Below, piece by piece: positions 1 to 5,669 of a DNA stretch of 5,669 bases. Below the pieces are notes generated by a model that was not told the DNA's origin, searched no databases, and was given only the letters and a program-made list of their open reading frames with translations. A program made the translations under genes and the position numbers. The DNA lies in NCBI GenBank assembly GCA_021829055.1, contig JAJZCS010000148.1, positions 1-5,669 on the forward strand, read 5' to 3'. The DNA is from Pseudomonadota bacterium. GTDB taxonomy: Bacteria; Pseudomonadota; Alphaproteobacteria; Acetobacterales; Acetobacteraceae. Within the stretch, counting starts at the first letter, position 1. Each line of letters begins with the position of its first letter.

Positions 1-199
1 TTTTAATATTCCGGACGATCAAGTCGAACCTATCCTTTTGGTCGAATGCCCACGCCTGCTGTTTCCTTTTGCGCGTAATATTCTTGCGGATGTGACTCGA
101 GATGGCGGCTTTCCGCCAGTGCTGTTGGGGCCGGTTGACTTCGTCAGCCTTTGGCAATCTCGCCGGCAGCACGCTAGCCCAACCAGAATTGATGCTTGA
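1..199 (+). CDS. secB: Protein-export chaperone SecB, C-terminal 65 residues (5' end outside window)
   Basis: SecB is a cytosolic tetrameric chaperone that holds preproteins unfolded and passes them to SecA for export through SecYEG. The open frame enters at the left edge (first full codon at base 2) and stops at TGA 197-199, giving 65 residues. The SecB signature is clear: [12 protein letters not shown] at fragment residues 14-25, then [16 protein letters not shown] at 32-47, followed by a short polar tail ([13 protein letters not shown]). SecB proteins are about 150-170 residues, so more than half the gene lies upstream of the window. The family call is made by recognising the motif. No convincing terminator follows the stop, and thrC starts 72 bases downstream on the same strand, so read-through into thrC is possible. 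Confidence 0.9.
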   Translation, partial: FNIPDDQVEPILLVECPRLLFPFARNILADVTRDGGFPPVLLGPVDFVSLWQSRRQHASPTRIDA

Positions 200-206
200 G
201 ATTTTA

Positions 207-272
207 ATGAAAGCCAAGAAGTTCGTTGAACTCCGAGTCCATCCGGATGATGTCGGAGTAATGGAGATTTGA
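207..272 (+). CDS. Possible 21-residue leader ORF overlapping the thrC start
   Basis: ATG at 207 opens a 21-codon frame, MKAKKFVELRVHPDDVGVMEI, that ends at TGA 270-272. The last base of this stop is the first base of the thrC ATG (TGATG overlap). A weak ribosome site, TTGAG, lies about six bases upstream of the ATG. It has no threonine and only one isoleucine, so it is not a classical threonine attenuator peptide. If translated, ribosomes would pass through the inverted repeats at 220-259 and finish exactly at the thrC start, which would couple the two. The length is well within what chance allows, and I recognise no family. The case rests only on the start/stop overlap and position. Confidence 0.25.
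   Translation: MKAKKFVELRVHPDDVGVMEI
220..259 (+). promoter_or_regulatory. Inverted repeats in the thrC leader, possible alternative hairpins
   Basis: Two structures can be drawn. AGTTC (220-224) and GAACT (228-232) form a 5-bp stem with a 3-base loop. ACTCCGA (230-236) and TCGGAGT (253-259) form a perfect 7-bp stem enclosing the 10-base palindrome CATCCGGATG (240-249). The two stems share bases 230-232, so they cannot both form fully. The second stem ends just before the thrC ribosome site (TGGAG, 262-266) and hides another GGAG (255-258). No U-run follows, so this is not an intrinsic terminator. A role in controlling thrC translation is inferred; the repeats themselves are directly visible. 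Confidence 0.3.
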
Positions 273-1675
273 TGCGGTATGTATCGACGCGGGGGGAGGC
301 AGCTCCGCGGGGGTTTGACAGTGTGCTGCTGGCCGGATTGGCGGAGGATGGAGGCCTTTTTGTCCCCGAGTCATGGCCTGTTTTTTCTCTAGCCGAGTGG
401 CGAGCCTTGCGAGGCCTGCCGTACGCGGAGTTGGCGGCACGGATTATGGCGCCGTTCATGTGCGGAGAGTCGATAGATTTTGCTCATCTGCAGCGCTTCT
501 GCCGCGATGCGTATCGTAGCTTTGTACACCCAGCTGTGGTCCCGCTGGTGCAACTTGACCGTAGCCTGTTTGCTCTTGAATTGTTTCATGGGCCAACCCT
601 CGCATTCAAGGATCTCGCTCTGCAGATTGCAGGTCGCCTGTTCGACCATGTGCTGAACGTACGAGGGAGTCGGGTGACGGTCGTTGGAGCAACCTCGGGC
701 GATACCGGTTCCGCTGCCATCTCCGCTTGCCGTGATCGCGCGAGAGTCGATATTGTGATCTTGCACCCTGCGGGTAGGACGTCTGAGGTGCAGCGGCGTC
801 AAATGACGACAGTGCTTTCTTCTAACGTCTTAAACGTTGCGATCGAAGGTAATTTCGACGACTGCCAGGATCTCGTGAAAGCGATGTTTTCCGACGCGCC
901 TTTTCGTGAGTCTATGCGATTGACGGCGATAAATTCGATTAACTGGGCACGAATCGCCGGACAGATACCCTACTTCGCGGCAGCCGCACTCGCATTGGGG
1001 GCGCCTGATCGCGAGGTGGCAGTCGCCGTGCCAACAGGAAATTTCGGCAATGTGCTGGCTGCCTGGGTGGCAAAGCAAATGGGTTTGCCGATCAGTCAAT
1101 TTATTGTCGCGAGCAATTCCAACGACATTTTGCGCCGCTTTCTGGCATCTAATGACATGAGTGTTGCCCAGGTCGTTGAAACCGCATCGCCTTCGATGGA
1201 CATTCAGGTCAGTTCTAATTTCGAGCGCCTTCTTTTCGAGTTTCTTGGCCGTGACGCGAGCGCTACGGCGGAAATCATGAAAAGATTTCGTGCTTCGGGG
1301 CGCATGGCCGTTCCGGACTCAGTCTGGACGGCAATTCGCAGGGAGTTCAAGGGCTTTTCTCTGGACGATCCATCGACATTGACCGAAATTGCGAGCATTT
1401 ACGCTGCTTGCGGGTACCAAGCAGACCCTCATACGGCAATTGGAATTGCGGCGGCACGCGCGACGGCGCCGGTTGGTATGCCGGTGATAGCTGTCGCCAC
1501 TGCTCACCCAGCCAAATTCCCAGAGACAATGTATAAGGCACTTGGCGTATATCCGGGGCTGCCATCGACGTTTTCCGACCTATATAGTCTTCCAGAGCGA
1601 TTGAGCTCTGCTCCGGTCGATTTGGCCGAGGTCAAGCAACTGGTTCGCCAATTTTCCAACAGGAATGATCGATGA
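272..1675 (+). CDS. thrC: Threonine synthase, PLP-dependent
   Basis: ThrC converts O-phospho-L-homoserine and water to L-threonine and phosphate, the last step of threonine synthesis, in the cytosol. The 467-residue product has the usual length of the long bacterial form. It opens with MRYVSTRG and AEDGGLFVPE (residues 24-33), typical of the N-terminal domain. Lys113 in FHGPTLAFKDLALQ should form the Schiff base with PLP. TSGDTGSAA (141-149), NSINWARI (221-228) and PTGNFGN (254-260) are the conserved fold-type II segments, the last for cofactor phosphate binding. DPHTAIG (385-391) and ATAHPAKFPE (409-418) complete the C-terminal domain. I chose ATG 272 because TGGAG (262-266) lies five bases upstream; an in-frame TTG at 269 is the alternative. 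The stop overlaps the next gene's start by ATGA (1672-1675), so translation is probably coupled. Confidence 0.96.
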   Translation: MRYVSTRGEAAPRGFDSVLLAGLAEDGGLFVPESWPVFSLAEWRALRGLPYAELAARIMAPFMCGESIDFAHLQRFCRDAYRSFVHPAVVPLVQLDRSLFALELFHGPTLAFKDLALQIAGRLFDHVLNVRGSRVTVVGATSGDTGSAAISACRDRARVDIVILHPAGRTSEVQRRQMTTVLSSNVLNVAIEGNFDDCQDLVKAMFSDAPFRESMRLTAINSINWARIAGQIPYFAAAALALGAPDREVAVAVPTGNFGNVLAAWVAKQMGLPISQFIVASNSNDILRRFLASNDMSVAQVVETASPSMDIQVSSNFERLLFEFLGRDASATAEIMKRFRASGRMAVPDSVWTAIRREFKGFSLDDPSTLTEIASIYAACGYQADPHTAIGIAAARATAPVGMPVIAVATAHPAKFPETMYKALGVYPGLPSTFSDLYSLPERLSSAPVDLAEVKQLVRQFSNRNDR

Positions 1676-2949
1676 GTCAACTTATCAATTCAGCCATTCA
1701 AATCACTAAACTGAATTCTGGCCTTACAATCATCACAGAACATATGGATCGTGTAGAAACGGTTTCATTTGGTGCGTACGTTGGGGTTGGTACGCGTCAT
1801 GAAACTGCCGAAGAAAATGGTGTGTCGCATTTTCTGGAACACATGGCATTCAAGGGGACAGAACGTCGCACTGCTGTTGAGATAGCAGAGGCCGTGGAAG
1901 ATGTAGGTGGCCACATAAACGCCTACACATCGCGCGATCAGACGGCGTATTACGTCAAACTCCTTGCGGATGATCTCCCGCTCGGAATCGATATGATAGG
2001 CGACATTCTTTGCCATTCCACTTTCGCGGCGGATGAATTCGAACGCGAACGCGGCGTTATTCTGCAGGAAATCGGTCAGGCAAACGATACCCCGGATGAC
2101 ATCGTCTTTGACCATTTTCAGTCTGCTGCCTACCCGGATCAGCCGATGGGTTGGCCAGTTCTCGGCACCGAGAGTATAATCCGGGCGCTCACGCCGGCAA
2201 CGCTGCAAAACTATATGCATGCACATTACGCGCCCTCGAATATGGTCATTGCCGCAGCTGGGAAACTTCAGCATAACCGTATTGTTGATCTTGTCGCTGA
2301 AAGTTTTGCCGACCTTCCGAAAGCCAAGCCAGGCTTGCCACTGAAGGCCTTGTATCGCGGCGGCGAATTCCGAGAGACGCGTGAACTTGATCAGGCCCAT
2401 TTAGTGCTTGGCTTTCCGGGTGTGGGATATGCCGATCCAGACTTCTATTCCTCCATGCTACTGTCCACGTTGCTAGGCGGAGGGATGTCGTCGCGCTTAT
2501 TTCAAGAGATTCGGGAAAAGCGGGGGCTCGTTTATTCGATTTATACCTTTACGTTACCCAGCTGCGATTGCGGGTTATTCGGCATCTATGCGGGCACGGG
2601 CGAAGCGGAGGCAGCAGAACTGCTGCCGGTTACGTTAGGCGAGCTTGCCAATGTCCGCCGGTCAATCGCCACGGCAGAACTGAAACGTGCCCGGGCACAG
2701 GTCAAGGCTGGCCTGTTGATGTCGCTCGAAAGCACTGGCTCCCGTTGCGAGCAACTTGCTCGGCAGTTCCATGTTTTTGGTAGGGTTGTTCCGGTGCAGG
2801 AGATTGTGGCGAGGATTGACGCCGTGACTGAGCGGGAGGTCATCGGTGTTGCCAATCGCTTATTTGCTGGTACGCCGACATTAGCGGCGCTTGGGCCAAT
2901 TAGCCGTGTGCCGAAGTTTGACTATATCGCGGGAAGCCTTGCAGCATGA
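1672..2949 (+). CDS. M16 family zinc peptidase (processing-peptidase/insulinase type)
   Basis: This 425-residue protein is a bacterial relative of the beta subunit of mitochondrial processing peptidase. Such enzymes are clamshell zinc proteases that usually act as dimers and cut peptides or short unfolded proteins. The inverted zinc motif HFLEH (residues 53-57) is intact: His53 and His57 bind zinc, Glu56 is the catalytic base, and Glu133 in VILQEIGQ is 76 residues beyond His57, as expected for the third ligand. GGHINAYTSRDQTAYYV (79-95) follows the family pattern. The second domain has the glycine-rich loop GGGMSSRLFQEIREKRGLVY (269-288) and SLESTGSRCEQLARQ (351-365). I see no signal peptide, so it is probably cytosolic. 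ATG 1672 has AGGA at 1661-1664. It shares ATGA overlaps with thrC before it and pmbA after it. The physiological substrate cannot be read from the sequence. Confidence 0.95.
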   Translation: MSQLINSAIQITKLNSGLTIITEHMDRVETVSFGAYVGVGTRHETAEENGVSHFLEHMAFKGTERRTAVEIAEAVEDVGGHINAYTSRDQTAYYVKLLADDLPLGIDMIGDILCHSTFAADEFERERGVILQEIGQANDTPDDIVFDHFQSAAYPDQPMGWPVLGTESIIRALTPATLQNYMHAHYAPSNMVIAAAGKLQHNRIVDLVAESFADLPKAKPGLPLKALYRGGEFRETRELDQAHLVLGFPGVGYADPDFYSSMLLSTLLGGGMSSRLFQEIREKRGLVYSIYTFTLPSCDCGLFGIYAGTGEAEAAELLPVTLGELANVRRSIATAELKRARAQVKAGLLMSLESTGSRCEQLARQFHVFGRVVPVQEIVARIDAVTEREVIGVANRLFAGTPTLAALGPISRVPKFDYIAGSLAA

Positions 2950-4283
2950 GTTTTTCCAACAAAATGAATCGGCTGGAGGCGCTGATCCTGGCTGCTAAAC
3001 GGGTGGGCGCACATCAGGCGGATGCGGTCCTTTCTTCTGGTGTTGCCATTTCTGTGGGCCGCCGCCTTGGCAAGGTGGAAGAGATTGAACGTTCCGAATC
3101 AGAAAACATTGGGTTGCGCGTGTTTATAGGGCATCGTAGCGCGATTGTTTCTTCGGGTTACATCGATTCCAGTGAGTTTGATCGTCTTGCCGAGCAAGCG
3201 GTCGGAATGGCCCGAATGGTTCCTGAAGACCAGTTTGCATCCATTCCGGAAGCGGGTCCTGCTGGTGACGTCACCACCCTTGATCTTGCGGATCCAGTTG
3301 AGCCCGCAGTTGAAGCTCTCTTGGAGCGTGCTGCAGCAGCCGAAGAAGCGGCGATGGCGGTTCCTGGTGTGACTAATTCTGAAGGGGCGGGGGTTTCTTG
3401 GTCCCGCACCACCACGGGCCTCGTTACGTCCCACGGATTCTCAGGCTTTTACACACGCTCAAAACATTCTATTTCAGTTGCGCCTGTTGCCGGAGCAGGG
3501 GTGGGAATGCAACGCGATTATGAGACGTGCTCGACAACCCATGCGTCCGACCTCGATGATCCCGCGATCCTAGGCCGTCAAGCCGCCGAGCGTGCTGTGA
3601 GCCGGTTAAACCCTGTGCGCCCAAAGACTGCATCACTTCCAGTTGTGTATCATCCCCGTGTCGCTAGCGGCTTGATTGGCCATTTTTCCTCTGCGATCAA
3701 TGGCGCGGCTATCGCGCGTGGCACATCTTTCCTGAAAGATTGCATGGGCACAAGCATCTTCGGTACCCACATCTCGATCATCGACGACCCGCTTCGTCCA
3801 CGTGGAACCCGCTCGCGCATGTTTGATGGGGAGGGGCAGCCCACCAGCCGTCGCGTATTGATCGAGAATGGCGTCCTTACAACGTGGCTCCTAGATAGTC
3901 GCAGCGCCGCTCAACTGAATCTGACAACGACGGGACATGCATCACGAAATTCTTCCACTCCACCGGCACCTTCGGCCAGCAATCTCTATGTTCAACCGGG
4001 CGTCCTATCAGCCGCTGAACTTATCGCAGACATCAGTCTCGGACTTTATATTATCGAGTTGATAGGTCATGGTGTAAACGGTATTACTGGTGACTATTCG
4101 CGTGGCGCTGCAGGTTTTATGATCCGCAATGGCGTTATTGCAGAACCTGTTGCCGAGATCACGATAGCCGGAAATTTGCGCCAGATGTACGCGGAACTCA
4201 CGCCGGCGAATGATCTGGAATTTCGACGAGGTACTGACTCGCCCACCGTCCGCGTGGAAGGAATGACCGTGGCGGGAGCCTGA
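2946..4283 (+). CDS. pmbA: TldE/PmbA, non-zinc subunit of the TldD/TldE metalloprotease
   Basis: PmbA (TldE) pairs with TldD to form a cytosolic protease that degrades or trims unfolded peptides; it is known from microcin B17 maturation and CcdA turnover in E. coli. The 445-residue length matches the family (about 450). Family segments are clear: GHFSSAINGAAIARGTSFLK (245-264), NGVLTTWLLDSRSA (308-321), ELIGHGVNGITGDYSRGAAG (371-390), EITIAGN (404-410) and TPANDLEFR (419-427). No HExxxH zinc motif is present, which marks this as the TldE rather than the TldD partner. TldD is not in the window and must be encoded elsewhere if the complex is active. The start ATG 2946 overlaps the M16 stop (ATGA 2946-2949), and only a weak purine stretch (GGGAAG, 2931-2936) precedes it, consistent with coupling to the upstream gene. 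It is the last gene of the visible operon. Confidence 0.95.
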   Translation: MSFSNKMNRLEALILAAKRVGAHQADAVLSSGVAISVGRRLGKVEEIERSESENIGLRVFIGHRSAIVSSGYIDSSEFDRLAEQAVGMARMVPEDQFASIPEAGPAGDVTTLDLADPVEPAVEALLERAAAAEEAAMAVPGVTNSEGAGVSWSRTTTGLVTSHGFSGFYTRSKHSISVAPVAGAGVGMQRDYETCSTTHASDLDDPAILGRQAAERAVSRLNPVRPKTASLPVVYHPRVASGLIGHFSSAINGAAIARGTSFLKDCMGTSIFGTHISIIDDPLRPRGTRSRMFDGEGQPTSRRVLIENGVLTTWLLDSRSAAQLNLTTTGHASRNSSTPPAPSASNLYVQPGVLSAAELIADISLGLYIIELIGHGVNGITGDYSRGAAGFMIRNGVIAEPVAEITIAGNLRQMYAELTPANDLEFRRGTDSPTVRVEGMTVAGA

Positions 4284-4296
4284 GGCTGTACTGCTC

Positions 4297-4333
4297 GACA
4301 AAAGGCATTTTTATAGGGCTTGTCAGATTTTTT
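4297..4333 (+). terminator. Weak candidate terminator after pmbA
   Basis: GACAA (4297-4301) and TTGTC (4320-4324) could pair as a 5-bp stem around an 18-base loop, followed two to three bases later by six T residues (4328-4333). The loop is long and the stem is short and AT-rich, so this is a poor intrinsic terminator on paper. A second tiny repeat, AGCC-TGA-GGCT (4277-4287), surrounds the pmbA stop codon but has no T-run. Transcription must end somewhere after pmbA because no intact plus-strand gene follows; this is simply the best site I can see. Confidence 0.2.
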
Positions 4334-4490
4334 CGGCTATGAACGGTCCAAAAAAAGCGAACGGATTGAGGAGCACAGGCAGGAGATACTTATTGCTGTA
4401 CTGTGCCGCGCTTATGGTGCCCGTGTTGCGGGCAATTTGATTTCCGGATCGTTTTGGCCGGCCATTGTTTGTCTGCTTCGGCGGACCTAG
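4320..4490 (+). pseudogene. Short coding-like fragment with a basic helix and a hydrophobic end, unidentified
   Basis: The frame opens after TAG 4314-4316 and runs to TAG 4488-4490, about 56 codons with no ATG; the only start-like codon is TTG 4320, with a purine run just one base away, so it is unlikely to be initiated. The translation begins SDFFGYERSKKSERIEEHRQ, a charged likely helix, and continues through ILIAVLCRAYGARVAGNLIS to a hydrophobic stretch GSFWPAIVCLLRR. That charged-then-membrane pattern is reminiscent of the N-terminal part of some membrane signalling proteins, but I cannot assign a family. It may be a fragment of a lost gene or chance. The antisense frame (4514-4323) looks less protein-like. 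Confidence 0.22.
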
Positions 4491-4624
4491 AACCACACCC
4501 GTTAGATTCATCAAGAACGTTTTGATATCGCAAAGGAATTCAAGAGATTGAGTTGCGTCCCTGATGAATGACTGGCAAAATCATCAGCACGACGGAGCCA
4601 CCGATGCCTAGTTATGCCGCCCTC

Positions 4625-5202
4625 TCACCGAGGATGGGCGTGGCCGAGGTTTTTGGCATCAGGATCGTAAATACTGGCAGGGGACTGAGCCATCAGTGCT
4701 TGCCGCAGCAACCATATCGCGACGGTTATGGCTGCCATGTCAGGTCGCTTGCCAGCTTCGCGCGCAACCGCGATAGCGCGTGAGGCCGGCGGATCCGTGT
4801 TATTAACCATATTGTCTGGCGACCTGTTTTGCTTCAACACTTGCGCGTCGATATTCATTTGTAGAGTATCCAAGTTCATCATGTATGCCTGCGACTGCCC
4901 GAGCCTCCCAAATATCTTGGGGCACGCTCTGATCGAGAACCGGCTTTAATGTGTCAAGCGCACTAGCGGTGCTGGCCTCGCACCACACGGACTTTGCCTT
5001 CTCTATCGTAGTTATTCGCGTCCACGGTCAAACGAGTAACCATGGGCGCGTCTTCCGGTTCAAGCATTGCTGCTACAAACCCAGTCAACCGTGGCGGCAC
5101 CTTTTCCGGCGCAAGCGCACGAGCGGCCGTACTGTTGCTTGCCTGTTGTGCAGCCAAGTTTATCAATGCAGAAACACTAGGGCGTAAGGTTGAAATTTCC
5201 AT
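4625..5202 (-). pseudogene. Frameshifted remnant of an unidentified protein gene
   Basis: Reading the minus strand from ATG 5202-5200, a coding-like frame gives MEISTLRPSVSALINLAAQQ and on through APEKVPPRLTGFVAAMLEPE and VDANNYDREGK before stopping at 4963. From about 5000 the second frame carries on plausibly (ASALDTLKPVLDQSVP, QDIWEARAVAG) to a stop at 4803, and from about 4900 the third frame continues (MMNLDTLQMNIDAQVLKQN, ASRAIAVAREAGKRPD) to TGA 4625. The frames succeed each other with short overlaps, as expected if one gene of roughly 190 residues has suffered two frameshifts of the same sense (one extra base or two missing bases each). No good ribosome site precedes 5202. I recognise no domain; composition suggests a small, soluble, alanine-rich helical protein. 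Three unrelated chance frames cannot be excluded. Confidence 0.42.
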
Positions 5203-5277
5203 GTAGATTCAAGAGGAACCGGTTGAGTGCTTCAGAAGAATTCGAGTTTCTGCCGCCAGGAGTTGGCGCGCCTCTAG

Positions 5278-5559
5278 CTATACTGTCAAAAGCACGAGAA
5301 TAGGAACAGCGGCAAGTTTCTCGACCTGGCTATAAATTGAAGACAGATCAAAAGTGTCTTTCGTGATTAGCGCTGCGCGTACGATCTGAACCGGATCTGC
5401 ACGCGTCTCGTCTGCTAACAATCCAAACGCAGCTATTTCCATGCATTTAACAATATCGTTTATTGCCGCAGGCGCGATAAAATACCGACGAAATCTATGT
5501 CTTCCGTCTTGTTTCCAAACAGTTTCTGGCAAGGTAATAGAAAATACTCCATTAATGTA
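5278..5559 (-). pseudogene. Fragment of an unidentified gene beside the IS insertion
   Basis: On the minus strand the frame is open from 5559 to TAG at 5280-5278, about 93 codons. It has no ATG near its beginning; TTG 5532 is the first usual alternative start, and the only GGAG (5550-5547) is too far away to serve it. The product reads VWKQDGRHRFRRYFIAPAAI, then DIVKCMEIAAFGLLADETRADP, split here as NDIVKCMEIAAFGLLA and DETRADPVQIVRAALI, and ends FDLSSIYSQVEKLAAVPILV. A basic start followed by hydrophobic helices faintly recalls the N-terminal region of undecaprenyl-phosphate sugar transferases, but this is a weak impression and no catalytic part is present. The frame is closed upstream by the TAG inside the CTAG insertion site (5560-5563), so the IS abuts it directly. 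It is best treated as a broken, unassigned gene. Confidence 0.38.
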
Positions 5560-5563
5560 CTAG
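5560..5563. repeat. CTAG target-site copy flanking the IS5-family element
   Basis: CTAG sits immediately outside the GGAACC terminus of the insertion sequence. IS5-subgroup elements prefer YTAR targets such as CTAG and duplicate those 4 bases. Only one copy can be seen because the other end lies outside the window, so the duplication itself is not proven. Confidence 0.6.
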
Positions 5564-5669
5564 GGAACCTCTGCATAACATTATGATTCCCTGTTCGTTT
5601 TGAATTTTGTACACTACTCCTGCATGGGCAGGGGGCAGCGTTGAAGCAGACGACATTTTCGACGGCTGG
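5564..5669 (+). mobile_element. Left end of an IS5-family insertion sequence (truncated by window edge)
   Basis: The element begins with GGAACCTCTGCATAAC (5564-5579), which I read as its terminal inverted repeat, next to a CTAG target. IS5 itself also begins with GGAA. About 60 bases of non-coding leader follow, then the start of a transposase frame at 5641. TACACT at 5610-5615 could be a -10 box, but no good -35 is visible at the right distance. The right end and most of the transposase are beyond the window. The combination of CTAG target, GGAACC terminus and IS5-type transposase N-terminus makes the family call fairly firm; the exact element name cannot be given. Confidence 0.8.
5641..5669 (+). 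CDS. IS5-family transposase, first ten codons only
   Basis: The frame starts at TTG 5641 with a strong purine ribosome site GGGGG (5631-5635) five bases upstream, and reads LKQTTFSTAG before the window ends. IS5-type DDE transposases commonly begin MKQxTFxxA, a little ahead of a conserved RRxxFL.xM..VVPW region that would come next. The frame is open further upstream but offers no better start; ATG 5624 is in another frame. The catalytic residues are outside the window, so whether the enzyme is intact is unknown. Confidence 0.7.

Larger units (their letters stand above)
4284..5559. other. Gene-poor, apparently decayed stretch between pmbA and the IS element
   Basis: No intact gene of normal length is found on either strand here, in sharp contrast to the tightly packed 1-4283 block. 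The stretch holds one short plus-strand coding-like fragment (4320-4490) and two minus-strand remnants (5202-4625 and 5559-5278), annotated separately. The gaps 4491-4624 and 5203-5277 show only very short frames. On the plus strand, 4509-4568 would read IHQERFDIAKEF and on to a stop, in the same frame as the 4320 fragment but beyond two TAG stops. I saw no tRNA, rRNA, CRISPR repeat or clear promoter. Decay of former genes is the simplest reading. Confidence 0.5.

Noticed and set aside
207..272. Threonine/isoleucine attenuator like that of the enterobacterial thr operon.
   Set aside because: The possible leader peptide has no threonine and one isoleucine, and there is no hairpin followed by a U-run.
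19..459. A 146-codon minus-strand frame covering the secB end and thrC start.
   Set aside because: It is antisense to two recognised genes and its translation is low-complexity and rich in Arg, Ser and Pro, as shadow frames often are.
1765..2400. A 211-codon open frame on the minus strand inside the M16 gene.
   Set aside because: It lies wholly antisense to a protein with intact HxxEH zinc residues and family motifs; its own translation shows no recognisable domain. It is a shadow of the real gene.
2946..4283. Assignment of the third operon gene as TldD.
   Set aside because: No HExxxH zinc motif is present, and the C-terminal segments match the PmbA/TldE branch.
5070..5095. GGTTCAAGC resembling a tRNA T-loop.
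   Set aside because: The flanking bases do not form a T-stem, and no acceptor or anticodon stem can be drawn around it.
4728..5187. Two plus-strand frames (4728-4949 and 4951-5187) as a small gene pair.
   Set aside because: They are opposite the more protein-like minus-strand frames, rich in Cys, Arg and Ser, with no ribosome site or recognisable motif.
5278..5559. Naming the fragment as an exopolysaccharide sugar transferase.
   Set aside because: Only a vague basic-then-hydrophobic pattern supports it; the conserved catalytic domain is not present, so the name would be a guess.

Overview
The window looks like chromosomal DNA from an alphaproteobacterium, most likely in the Acetobacteraceae/Rhodospirillales area. 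The clues are the style of the SecB, threonine synthase and M16 protease sequences, the order thrC then M16 peptidase then TldE, and a moderate GC content. The taxonomic call rests on recalled family sequences, not on a search.

Positions 1-4283 are a compact, healthy block read on the + strand: the C-terminal end of secB (cut by the left edge), thrC, an M16 zinc peptidase of the mitochondrial-processing-peptidase type, and pmbA/tldE. thrC/M16 and M16/pmbA each share a 4-base ATGA stop/start overlap, so these three are almost certainly one translationally coupled operon. The 72 bases between secB and thrC hold a possible 21-codon leader ORF, whose stop overlaps the thrC start, and a set of inverted repeats. 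This is a candidate control element and could be chance. Functionally the block mixes protein export (SecB), threonine synthesis (ThrC) and peptide processing (M16 and TldE); no shared pathway links all four.

Positions 4284-5563 carry no intact gene. Coding-like fragments are present. A minus-strand trail at 5202-4625 passes through three frames and reads as one frameshifted gene remnant. A second minus-strand fragment lies at 5559-5278, and a short plus-strand fragment at 4320-4490. I could not identify any of them with confidence. The region looks like eroding DNA.

Positions 5564-5669 are the left end of an IS5-family insertion sequence running off the right edge: a CTAG target site, a GGAACC... 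terminus, and the first codons of a transposase (LKQTTFSTAG). An insertion sequence next to broken ORFs suggests local genome decay. I found no convincing new multi-gene system; the leader region of thrC and the broken minus-strand genes are what deserve a second look.
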